Positions 22,511 to 33,112 of a stretch of DNA of 64,000 bases are shown piece by piece. Made by a program: the position numbers and the translations under genes. Location of the stretch: NCBI GenBank assembly GCA_030765065.1, contig CM060990.1, forward strand, positions 412,495,198 to 412,559,197, read 5' to 3'. The notes beneath the pieces are model-generated. The model was given only the letters and a program-made list of their open reading frames with translations, was not told where the DNA came from and did not search any database. The stretch is from Deroplatys truncata (Eukaryota; Arthropoda; Insecta; Mantodea; Mantidae). Numbering within the stretch: the stretch's first letter is position 1; each line of letters opens with the position of its first letter.

Positions 22511-22857
22511 TGTAAAGTACAGATTACAAATGATGATGAGATGCGGTTTAAGGGCGCTAAACTGGTAAGGTCATCAGCGCCCTTACAATGTATAAAATAT
22601 AAAGTCAAAAACGTAAAAGACAGGTAAAAAAACAGCATAATTAAAAAACTGGACACCAACCCGCGATGTCCAAAAAGCTAAAAACAATCAATAAACAAAT
22701 CGGAAAAAACCAACCCATTAAAACCATAGGCAATAAGAGTAAAACGTGTCAAGAACTGTAGAATTGGAGGGACATGAGCGCCATATGTCAACTGGGGAGT
22801 AGAGTCCCCAATAAAACAGACAGAATAAAATTACAAAGCAAAAGGACGCTCAACGCA

Positions 22858-25800
22858 TCAAATGCGCAGATTAAAATCCCTGTCACGAATAAAACGTACA
22901 ACACATTCTACAGTACGCGCGTCGTCTGCCAAAACCTCGACTAGCCCAACAGGCAGACCAACACGAACGCGCAACGGAGTTAAAACTTGACACAGTTAAA
23001 ATGTGACGCACCGTTAAGGGCGCATAACACTGCTCACACAGTGGTGCGGGGTCACCACTGAGCAGATATCTATGACTAAAAAGACAATGTCCGATTCGTA
23101 AACGAGCTACAACTACCTCTTCCCGACGAGAAGAACGAGAAGAGGTACCCCAGACTAACGGAAGAGGCTTAACCACCCGCAACTTGTTCCCCCTAAGAGC
23201 CGCCCACTCATTGCGCCAGCGCGACAGGATTTGATAACGTAAAATAACATAAAAATCTGAGGAAAGAACAACAGAGGTAAAACATCTGGGTGATAAAATG
23301 GCCGATTTGGCAGCGGCGTCGGCAGACTCGTTCCCTGAGATGCCCACATGACCTGAATTCCACACGAACGAGACGCTGATGCCAAATGCACCAAGCGAGT
23401 GGAGCAGGTCATGGATGCGCTGTACGAGCGGGTGGTAACTATACAGCGCGTGAATGCTCTGAAGGGTACTCAGAGAGTCTGTACAAACAACACAGCGCCG
23501 TAAGACATGCCGCTGAATGTATAAAACACATTGATAGATACTAAAAAGTTCGGCAGTATAAATCGAACATTGTACAGGTAAACAAAAAGTAAAACTCTGT
23601 GCACCAAACACAAAGGCACATCCAACTCCGTCATCAGTCTTAGACCTATCGGTATATATAAAATGAGTCCCCGAACTGCACCTGTAGTTCTAAAAAAGCG
23701 GATCTAAGGACGGAAACAGGGGTCTCATTTTTCGGTATCGACGTTAACCCAAGGTGACAGTGGGCCTCAGCGCGCCACCATGCAGGAAAACGCGTTTCCC
23801 CCATTGGAAGGGCCGGCGCTGGCGTAACGTCCCAATGCCGAAGAAGTTGACGAAATCGAACCCCTGGAGGGAGCAATGCAGAGGAGCTAACTAGATATTG
23901 CCGATCAAGTGAATCTTCGTAAAACATCGCGATGGACGGGTGGTCAGGCAAGTTGGAGAGTCGACAGGCATAGCTGCACAAGAGCATCTCACGCCTGAAG
24001 GACAGCGGAGGCTCTGCAGTTTCAGAATATAGGCTAGGTACAGGGCTGGTTGGAAAGAACCCTTTAGCGACTCTTATGCCACGATGGTGAACGGCATTCA
24101 ATCGACGTAAGACAGATGGACGCGCCAACGAATAGACAATGCACCCGTAATCAAGTTTGGATCGGACCAAACAGCGATAAAGAGATAGAAGTACGGTCCG
24201 ATCAGCTCCCAAGGATGTGCCACTTAAAACACGTAAACACTTAGATTTTAAAAAGGAAACGTGAAAAGCCCAGATCAGTTTCCGGTCAAAGACCAACCTC
24301 AAAAACTTCACCTCGTCAGCAAATGGAAGGACCTCCCACCCAAGATGGAGAGGGCGCAGGGAAGGCCTTCCGGCGCCAGAAGTTGTGCAGACGGCTTTAT
24401 CGGCAGAGAAATTAAAGCCGTTAGCGTTACTCCAGGCGTAGAGACGGTCGATACACCTCTGGAGACGGCGTTCGAGTAGACAGGTCCGCCGTGAACTGCA
24501 ATAAATGGCAAAACCGTCAACAAAAAGGGACGATGAAATGACAGGTGGAATGCAAGCAACAATGGGGTTGATAGCAATTGCAAAAAGTGTGACACTAAGT
24601 ATAGAGCCCTGCGGTACTCCGTTCTCTTGAATAAAACGACTAGATAAAACCGAGCCCACACGTACACGAAAGACGCGGTCCGTCATAAACTCCTGGAGAA
24701 ATATGGGAAGACGACCGCGGATATTCCATGCGTGAGGTGTACGTAAAATGCCGCCCTCCAACAAGTGTCATAAGCGTTCTCCAGGACAAAAAGCACAGCC
24801 ACGGTTTGACACTTTCTCAGAAATACATTCATAATATGCGTCGACAGGGACACCAGATGGTCGACGGTAGAGCGATAGCGACAAAATCCGCACTGAGCGT
24901 TCGCTAGAAGTTTCTGAGATTCAAGCCACCATGTCAACCGCCCGTTGATCATGCGCTCCATCAGCTTGCAAACGCAACTGGTGAGGGAGATAGGGCGGTA
25001 GCTGGAAGGTAGTTGGCGATCCTTACCAGGCTTAAGTATAGGGACAATGGTGGCTTCGCGCCAAACGGAAGGAAAAAGGCCGTCTTGCCAAATACGGTTA
25101 TAGACCTGTAGGAGAATTAGTTTACTGTCGGCTGTAAGGTTCGTTAACATCAGGACATGAACGCCGTCCGGTCCAGGAGCTTAGTGTCGAGAGCAATGAA
25201 GAGCGTCCTCCAGCTCCCTCATTGTAAAAGTTCATTATAACACTCGGTATTAGCAGACCGAAAATTATAGCTGGCGGAATCCAGCCGGTCTTTGATAGAG
25301 CGAAAGACTGCGGAATAATGGTCTGAACTGGAAACCGCCTCAAAGGCAGTACCCAGAGCGTTAGCAATGGCAGCCGGATCCACTACTGTGGCATTGGAAA
25401 CCTGAAGGCCAGACACAGTACAATGTGACGCTTTACCTGCGAAGCGACGAAGTTTATCTTAAACAACAGAGGAAGGTGTGAAGCGATTAAAAGACTCGAC
25501 AAAACGAGTCCAAGATGCCCTCTTGCTATCCTGAATAATGCGACGAGCCCTGGCGCGCGATTGTTTAAAAGTGACCAAATTATCAAGTGTAGGGTGGCGC
25601 CGAAACGCCCTAAGTGCAGTTCTACGGGCACGAACGGCAACCCGACACTCCTCGTTCCACCAAGGAACAGGAAGCCGTCGAGGGTGAGAGGATGAACGGG
25701 GAATTGCGCGTTCGGCGGCAGATAGAATCGTAGACGCAAGGTACTGCACTATTTGGTTAACGTCAGTGAAGGGCTGGTTCGCAAAACACACGAGGCTGGA

Positions 25801-26519
25801 ATACAATGTCCAGTCGGCTTTGGTGAATATCTAGGTAGGTACTCTGGAATGTTGGACGTGGTGAGACAGAAGTGAAACGAGGCAGGGGTAATGGTCGCTG
25901 GAGTAGGTGTCAGCGAGGACGTTCCACTGCAGACGACTAGCAAGCTGGAGTGCACAAACGGCAAGGTCCAAATGAGAAAATGTACCGGAAGAATCAGAAA
26001 GAAACGTAGGCTAGCCTGTATTGAGAATAGACAGGCTGAACACATAAAAATGTCAGAAAGAAGAGTTCCCCTCGCACAAGCCCTTGGCGAACCCCACAGG
26101 GGGTGTGGGGCATTAAAATCTCCCAACAGAAGAAATGGTGTTGGGAGAGCGGAACAGGAGAGCTCGAATGTCCGCGTGAGCGAGGGGATACGTTGGAGGT
26201 GAATACACAGAGCATACAGAAAAGAAGAAGCCAGGTAACTGTAGTTTAATGGCAACACCTTGCAAGTCGGACGTAATAGTGAGAGGTTGAAAATAAACGC
26301 GTTACGCACTAATAGCATGACACCTCCATGAGCAGGAATACCCTCCTCCGGTTCAAGATCGTAGCGAACCGGAGTATACTCACGAAGATCAAAAGGGTCG
26401 CGACGGCGAAGCTTGGTCTCCTGCAAACACACGACCATAGGCGAATGGGGTCGCAATAAAAGTTGCAGTTCCACCCTATGCGATCGCACACCACGTAAAT
26501 TCCAGGCCAGGATAGCCGT
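22858..26519 (-). pseudogene. ORF2 of c3: broken, RT active site mutated
   Basis: All domains are present in order: endonuclease (about 25750-26490), linker, RT, RNase H (about 22883-23700) and terminal zinc knuckle. The start codon is ACG instead of ATG (26517-26519). The RT active site reads FVDGFAIYC, so the second catalytic Asp is Gly. A one-base loss after KAVC changes the next residues to TTSGAG before the frame is restored. A further break lies in the RNase H where TDGS should follow FYIY. The active-site change and the one-base loss are also found in copy c7. Confidence 0.88.
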
Positions 26520-26540
26520 TAAGAGAAAGAGATAAACTGT

Positions 26541-27830
26541 CTACTTAGATGGGCGGCTTAAAATTATCTTTTGCTTAACATTTGGGCACGGGCTTTTGGA
26601 ATGGAGTTGGTTAGACTCCTTAGCCTCCTCGAAGGGAGGGCCCACGCGCTCAGAGCCAGAAACCGATTCAAGCGCCGAGAATCGGTTCTGGGTGGCGATG
26701 GGTGAGGGGTGCCGTTGAGCGCGGCTTGTCCCAGAAGCTTCCTGGGACTGCGACCTCCAAAGACGAGAAGGTGAACTGGTCTTGCCGCGCGCACGCGGAG
26801 GGTCCTACAAAAAATCTTCTCTACGAAATTTCTGCTTCGATTTCTCCTCAGTGGCTTGTGACTTCATACATTTCGGACCAGGTTTATAAGGCTTGGTAAC
26901 AGTAGCAGATTTGGACGGCCGGATGGTAGTGGCGGTCAAGGCAGTCATGGTCCAAGTTTGAGTCCCAGCATCTTTCCGGGGTACTGGCGAGGCAACAACA
27001 GAACTTAAGGTTCCCGATCTCAGGAGCGAAGGTTAGCGCGCATGGTAACGCCTCCGGGCTTCGGCGAAGGAGAGTTTCGCCTTTACCCGGATCTCCTGGA
27101 TCAGCTTCCCGTCCAAATACCGCGGACAGTCGCTAAATGAAGCAGAATGTGACCCTTTGCAATTAACGCAGACGGGGACTTTTGAACAGACACCTTCATG
27201 TGAGGGCTGACTACATGTTGCACAGATGTTAACGGCACTCTTACATGAGACTTGCGTATGCCCAAAACGTTGGCATTTAAAACAACGCAGAGGTCTGGGA
27301 ATATAAGGCCTCACAGAAATCCGTTCGTACCCTGCGGAGATGCTCGTGGACAGATCGACGCCATCAAATGTTAGAAACAGGGTACGAGTGGGTACCATAA
27401 CGCCGTCGCGTTTGGCCTGCACTCGATGAACCGCTGTCACCTTCTGGTCTGCAAGATATTCGACCAGGTCCTCGTCCGATATGCCATCGAGGCTATGCGT
27501 GGTGACAACGCCTCGAGAAGAATTCAAGGTGCGGTGCTTCTCAACACGGATAGGATAACCGTGGAGAATCGTGGCGCTCGACAAGGACTTACTTTGTGCC
27601 TCGGAGTTGCTTTGCACTAACAACGAACCATTGCGAAGCCGAGTGCAAGAAAGGACCGGACCAGCAATTGAGTCAATGCCCTTCTGGATGAAAAAAGGGT
27701 TCACCTTCTCGAATGACTGTCCTTCCTCTGTACGGGTAATCACTAAGTAACAACCAGCTGTTAGCGGTGCCACTTCTGTTACTAAAACATTTCGGCGCTT
27801 GTTGTTTATAATATAGAAAGGGTGTTCCAT
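26541..27830 (-). pseudogene. ORF1 of c3: gag-like protein, one nonsense codon plus tail frameshift
   Basis: From the ATG at 27828-27830 (MEHPFYI) the frame is open for about 265 codons. It includes all three zinc knuckles (CFKCQRFGHTQVSC, CATCSQPSHEGVC, CVNCKGSHSASFSDC). A CAA-to-TAA change at 27033-27035 stops it after YHAR. The Ser/Pro-rich basic C-terminal part follows at 26564-26990 with further frame change. The stop of the ORF lies 22 bases before ORF2. Confidence 0.85.
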
Positions 27831-28462
27831 AGCGAAAAAAATCCTCCACCATTGCAACCGTCTCCGACCTCGGGCTCTGACTTCCCGGGCGTTACCCCGG
27901 CTTGGGTGACTGGCCTATCTATAGCTATCTCACCCCAGGGTCACACCTCCCAGAACATACACAGAGGGACCCAATCGCCGTCAGAAGTCTGCAGCTCATG
28001 CAATGGCCCCCCACGGGGCTGAAGATGAACAGCGGATACGAACACAAACCCTACATGACGACCCCGGATGGTGGGGATGACGCCATTACCCACTCACCCA
28101 GCTGCGCACCCAGTGCGCGGGTATCCGTCAGGCTGTGTCCACGGAGGATTAAAATAAAGGGTTAAAAGGAACTAAAAGTGTGTGGGCGTTTCGCACTCAA
28201 AGTAGGCCGGCGAAGAAGTAAAAGAGATGTGTAAATGAATGGGCGTGGGGCGAAATGTGCATAAATAGAAGAGAAGACACGATGGCGAGAGGCGACATGG
28301 AGTGAAATGCACAGAACGCACGAGAGCCTACCTTGAGTCCCCCGGTCACGAGAACGAACCCACCTCGACCAGACGGGGATGAATGGGTGAAAATAGCTAT
28401 GAATGGCTCGGGTACCCCGGGTGCGCCTAACCCGTAATCACAAAAGGTGAGCCCCTGGGGGG

Positions 28463-28619
28463 ACAGATTAGAAAATATGATGCTCTTGCAACGAATCGTC
28501 TTTCATGTACTGTAACGTTTAAACAAATTTAAATGTATTGTAAAAGCCAATAGTCATTTTGTATAGTTATGTAAAAGAACTCACCTTGCATTGTTACGTG
28601 TTGATATGTGTTGTACGTG
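28463..28619 (-). repeat. Right arm of the inverted repeat, outer part beyond c3
   Basis: Reverse complement of 13729-13885 in the left arm: gaaaatatgatgctct, tcgtctttcatgtactg, aaagccaatagtcattttg and the final tgatatgtgttgtacgtga. It begins with the c3 target duplication and ends where the c4 tail starts, so the arm's true outer end is not visible on this side. Confidence 0.88.
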
Positions 28620-28945
28620 ATGATGATGAGATGCGGTTTAAGGGCGCTAAACTGCTAAGGTCATCAGTGCCCCTACAATGTATAAAAGTTTAAAGTCGAA
28701 AATAGAAAAGACGGGTAAAAAAAACCGCATAAGTATAAAACGGGACACAAACCCGCGAGGTCCATAAAGCTAAAAACAACAATACACCGATCCCCAAAAC
28801 ACTCTAAAAGCATAGGTAATAAAAGAGTAAAACGTGTCAAGATCTGTAGAATGCGAGGGACATGAGCGCCTTATGTCCACTGGGGAGTAGACTCCCCATT
28901 AAAACAGGCATAATAAAATTAGAAAGCTAAAGGTCGCTCTACGCA

Positions 28946-31900
28946 TCAAATGCGCAGATTAAAATCACTGTCACGACTAAAACGTAAAACACATTCTACA
29001 GCACGCGCATCCTCTGCCAAAACGTTGGCTAAACCAACAGGCAGACCCACACCAACACGCAATGAAGCTAAAACCTGACACTCCTCTAAAACGTGACGTA
29101 CCGTTAAGGGCGCATCACACTGCCCACAGAGTGGTGCGGAGTCACCACTGAGAAAATACCTATGACTAAAAATGCAATGTCCGATACGAAGGCGTGTTAG
29201 AATTACCTCCTCCCGACGAGAAGCGCTAAGAGGTAGCCCAGACTAACGGGAGAGGTTTAAGCTCCCGCAACTTGTTCCCCCAGACGGCCGTCCACTCATC
29301 GCTCCAAAGCGAGAGGATGCGGCGACGTAAAACAATAAACAAATCTGACGAAGTAACAACAGAGGTAAAACTTCTGGGTGATAAAATCACCGATTTTGCA
29401 GCGGCGTCTGCAGACTCGTACCCTGACATGCCAACATGACCTGGAATCCACATGAAGGAGACGCGGATCTCAGTCACCAACGAGTGGACCAGGTCATGTA
29501 TGTGCTGTACGGGTGGGTGGTAATTGTACAGCGCGTTAATACCCTGACGGGCACTCAGGGTCTCTGCGCAAAGAACACAGTGCTGTAAATTATGCCACTG
29601 GATGTATAAAAGTGCCTGATAAATACTAAAAAGTTCGGCGGTAAAAATCGAACATTGCTCCGGTAAACGAAAGGTAAAACTATGCTGACAAACAACAAAG
29701 GCACACCCTACTCCAACATCAGTCTTAGACCCATCAGTGTATATAAAATGAAAGTACCCGATTTTCGCCTGGAGTTCTAAAAAAGCTGATCTAAGAACTG
29801 AAGAAGGGGTCTCAGTTTTCGGCATCGACGTTAGCCCAAGGTGATAGTGGGCCACAGCGCGCAACCATGGAGGAAAAAGCGTTTCCCCCTGGGAAGGGCC
29901 GGCGCTGGCGCAACGTCCAAATTCCGAACGAGATGTCGAAATCGAATCCCAGGAAGTAATAATGTGGAGGAGCTAACTAAATATTGTCAATCAAGCGAAT
30001 ACTCGTAAAACAACTCGAAGACGTGTGATTAGGCAAGCTTGAGAGCAGACAAGCATAGCTGAACAAAAGCATCTCACGCCGGAAGGACAGCGGAGGCTCT
30101 GCAGTTTCTGCGTACAGACTGGGTACAGGGCTAGTTGGAAAGGCCCCAGTAGCGACTCTTATACCACGATGATGAATGGTATTCAAGCGAGGTAACACAG
30201 ATGGACGAGCCGATGAATAGACAATGCACTTGTAATCAAGCTTGGATAGGACCAAGGAGCGATAAAGACGCAGAACACGGTCCGATCAGCTCCCCAGGAT
30301 GTGCCACTTAAAACACGTAAAAGATTAAGAGAACGGTCACACTTTGCTTTTAAATAGGAAACGTGAGAATCCAGCTCAGCTTTCGATCAAAGATCAACCC
30401 CAAAAATTTCACCTCGTCTGCAAATGGAAGGACCTCAGACCCAAGGTGGAGAGAGGGCGGAGGGAAAGCCTTCCAGCACCAGAAGTTGATGCACACGGAT
30501 TTCTCGGCGGAGAAATTAAAGCCATTGGCGTTAATCCAGGCGTAGAGATGGTCGATACAGCTCTGGAGACGGCGTTCGAGCAGACAGGTCCGCCGTGAAC
30601 TGCAATAAATACGATGAAATTCCAGGTGGAATACAAGCAACAATGGGGTTGATAGCAATTGCAAAAAGTGTGACACTAAGTTCAGAGCCCTGCGGTACTC
30701 CGTTCTCTTGAATAAAACGACTATATAAAACCGAGCCCACACGTACACGAAAGACGCGGTCCGTCATAAACTCCCGGAGAAATATGGGAAAACAACCGCG
30801 GATATTCCATGCGTGAAGTGTACGTAAAATGCCGCCCCTCCAACAAGTGTCATAAGCTTTCTCCAGGTCAAGAAACACAGCCACGGTTTGACACTTTCTC
30901 AGAAATTCATTCATAATATGTGTCGACAGGGACACCAGATGGTCGACGGTAGAGCTATAGCAGCGAAATCCGCACTGAGCATTTCCTAGAGGTTTCTGAG
31001 ACTCAAGCCACCGTGTCAACCGCCCGTTGATCATGCGCTCCATCACTTTGCAAATGCAACTGGTGAGGGAGATAGGGCCGAAGCTGGAAGGTAGTTGGCC
31101 AACCTTCCCAGGCTTAAGTACAGGGATTATGGTGGCTTCGCGCCAAACGGAAGGAAAAATACCGTCTTGCCAAATACGGTTATAGACCTGTAAGAGAAAG
31201 AGTTTACTGTCGGCTGAAAGGTTCTGTAACATCAGGACATGAATGCCGTCCGGCCCAGGAACGGAGTGCCTAAAGCAATGAAGAGCGTGCTCCATCTCCC
31301 TCGTTGTGAAAAGTTCGTTATAACATTCATTATTAGCAGACCGAAAATTATGTGTTGCGGAATCCAGCCGGTCTTTGATATAGCGAAAGCCGGTGAAATA
31401 ATGGTCTGAACTGGAAACCGCCTCAAACGCAGCACCCAGAGTCTTAGCGATTACAGCCGGATCTACTATGATGATATTGGGAACCTGAAGGCCAGAAACA
31501 GTACAATGCGACACTTAACCCGAGAAGCGACGAAGTTTATCCCAAACAGATGAAGGCGTAAAGCGATTAAAACACTCGGCAAAACGAGCTCAAGACGCCT
31601 TCTTGCTATCCTGAATAATGCGACGAGCCCTGGCGCGCGATTGTTTAAAAGTAACCAAGTTATCAAGTGTAGGGTGACGCCGAAACACCCTAAGTGCAGT
31701 TCTACGGGCACGAACGGCAACCCGACACTCCTCGTTCTACCAAGGAACCGGAATCTGTCGAGGGTGTGTGGATGAACGGGGAATTGCGCGTTCGGCAGCA
31801 GATAGAATCATAGACGCAAGGTGCTGCACCATTTGGTTAACGTCAGTGAAGGGCTGGTCCGCAAAAGACACGAGGCTGGAATACAAACTCCAGTCGGCTT

Positions 31901-32599
31901 TTGTGAATATCCAGGTAGGGACTCTTGGAGTGTTGGACGTGTTGAGACAGAAGAGAAACGATGCAAGGTAGTGGTCGCTGGAATAGGTGTCAGCAACGAC
32001 GTTTCACTGCAGACGACTAGCAAGCTGGAGTGAAGAAACGGCAAGGTCCAGGTGTGAGAATGTACCAGAAGAATCAGAAATAAAAGTAGGTTCACCTGTA
32101 TTGAGGATGGAGAGATTGAACTGATAAAAAATGTCGGAAAGAAGAGTTCCTCTCGCACAAGCCTTTGGCGAACCCCACAGTGGTTGATGGGCATTAAAAT
32201 ATCCCAACAGAAGAAATGGTGTTGGGAGACCGGAAAAGAGATCGCGAAAGTCCGCATTTGCGAGGGGAGACAATGGACGTGAATACACACAGCATACAGA
32301 AAAGAAAAGCCAGGTAACTGTAGGTTAACGGCAACAGCTTCCAAGTCGGACGTAATAGTGAGAGTTCAAAAATAAACGTCGTTACGCACTAAGAACATGA
32401 CACCTCCATGAGCAGGAATACCCTCCTCTGGTTCAAGATCGTAGCGAACCGGAGTATACCCTCGAAGATCCAAAGGATCGTGAGGGCGACGCATGTTCTC
32501 CTGCAAACACACGACCATAGGTGAATGGGAACGCAATAAAAGTTGCAGTTCCGGCCTATGCGATCGTACACCACGTAAATTCAAAGTCTGGATAGCCAT
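28946..32599 (-). pseudogene. ORF2 of c4: broken, RT catalytic segment deleted
   Basis: The ATG is at 32597-32599 (MAIQTLNLRGVRSH). Endonuclease pieces lie at 31808-32599, the linker and RT fingers/palm at 30531-31514 (LDLEKAYDTCW, GVPQGSELS). An in-frame RNase H begins YTDGSKTDVGVGCAF at 29226-29864. The DNA encoding the FVDD motif is missing (about 24 bases at 30608-30612), so the catalytic aspartates are gone. Multiple frame changes occur elsewhere. Confidence 0.87.
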
Positions 32600-32742
32600 T
32601 AAGAAAAAGGCATAAACTATCTACCTAGAAGGGCGCCTTTAAATTATCTTTTGCTTAACCTTTGGGTAGGGCTTTTTGTATGGCGTTGGTCTGACTCCAC
32701 AGCCTCCTCGATGATGATGATGATGATGATGATATGCGGCTT

Positions 32743-32777
32743 AAGGGCGCTAAACTGCTATGGTCATCAGCGCCCTT
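32743..32777 (-). promoter_or_regulatory. 3' UTR hairpin near the tail of c5 (family-wide)
   Basis: Nine-base perfect stems aagggcgct (32743-32751) and agcgccctt (32769-32777) enclose a 17-base loop, about 10 bases from the repeat tail. The same hairpin is at the 3' end of every copy whose 3' end is visible (for example c3 at 22550-22584). In c6 one stem pair is changed. Its position and conservation suggest the structure that the element's own reverse transcriptase recognises when it starts copying; that role is inferred. Confidence 0.6.
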
Positions 32778-33112
32778 ACAGTGTATAAAAGATAAGGTAA
32801 AAATATAAAACAGGCAAAAGAACCGCATATTTAAAAACGGGACCCAAACCCGCGATGATCAAAAAGCTAAAACTAACAATATAACAATAACAATAATAAC
32901 AATAACAACAACAATAAAAACAATAATAACAATAACAATAATAAGAACAAGACAAAGATCTGAAAAACAACACACTAAAAGCATAGGCAGTAAAGGATTA
33001 AAACGTGTCAGGAACTGTAGAATGCGAGGGACATGAGCGCCATATGTCCACTGGGGATAAGAGTTCCCATAAAAACAGACAGAATAAAAGTACCAAGCAG
33101 GCGCCCAACGCA

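Larger units (their letters stand above)
19231..22526 (-). repeat. Right arm of the large inverted repeat, inner part
   Basis: This is the reverse complement of the left arm, from the inner limit at 19231 to the insertion point of copy c3. The outer part of the same arm continues after c3 at 28463. The duplicated 8 bases acagatta (22519-22526 and 28463-28470) mark the insertion. The arm carries the same genes in mirror order. It keeps about 110 bases of small gene 1 that the left arm lost. Confidence 0.88.
22527..28462 (-). mobile_element. I-superfamily retrotransposon, copy c3, full length, in the right arm
   Basis: The insertion is bracketed by an 8-base duplication, acagatta, at 22519-22526 and 28463-28470. 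The arm sequence on each side joins seamlessly when compared with the left arm around 13870-13885. The 3' end (left) has the hairpin (stems at 22550-22558 and 22576-22584) and a short (CAT)n tail. The 5' end (right) reads ggtgagcccctgggg against the arm. The full length is 5.94 kb, which defines the size of the family. Both ORFs are dead. Confidence 0.93.
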
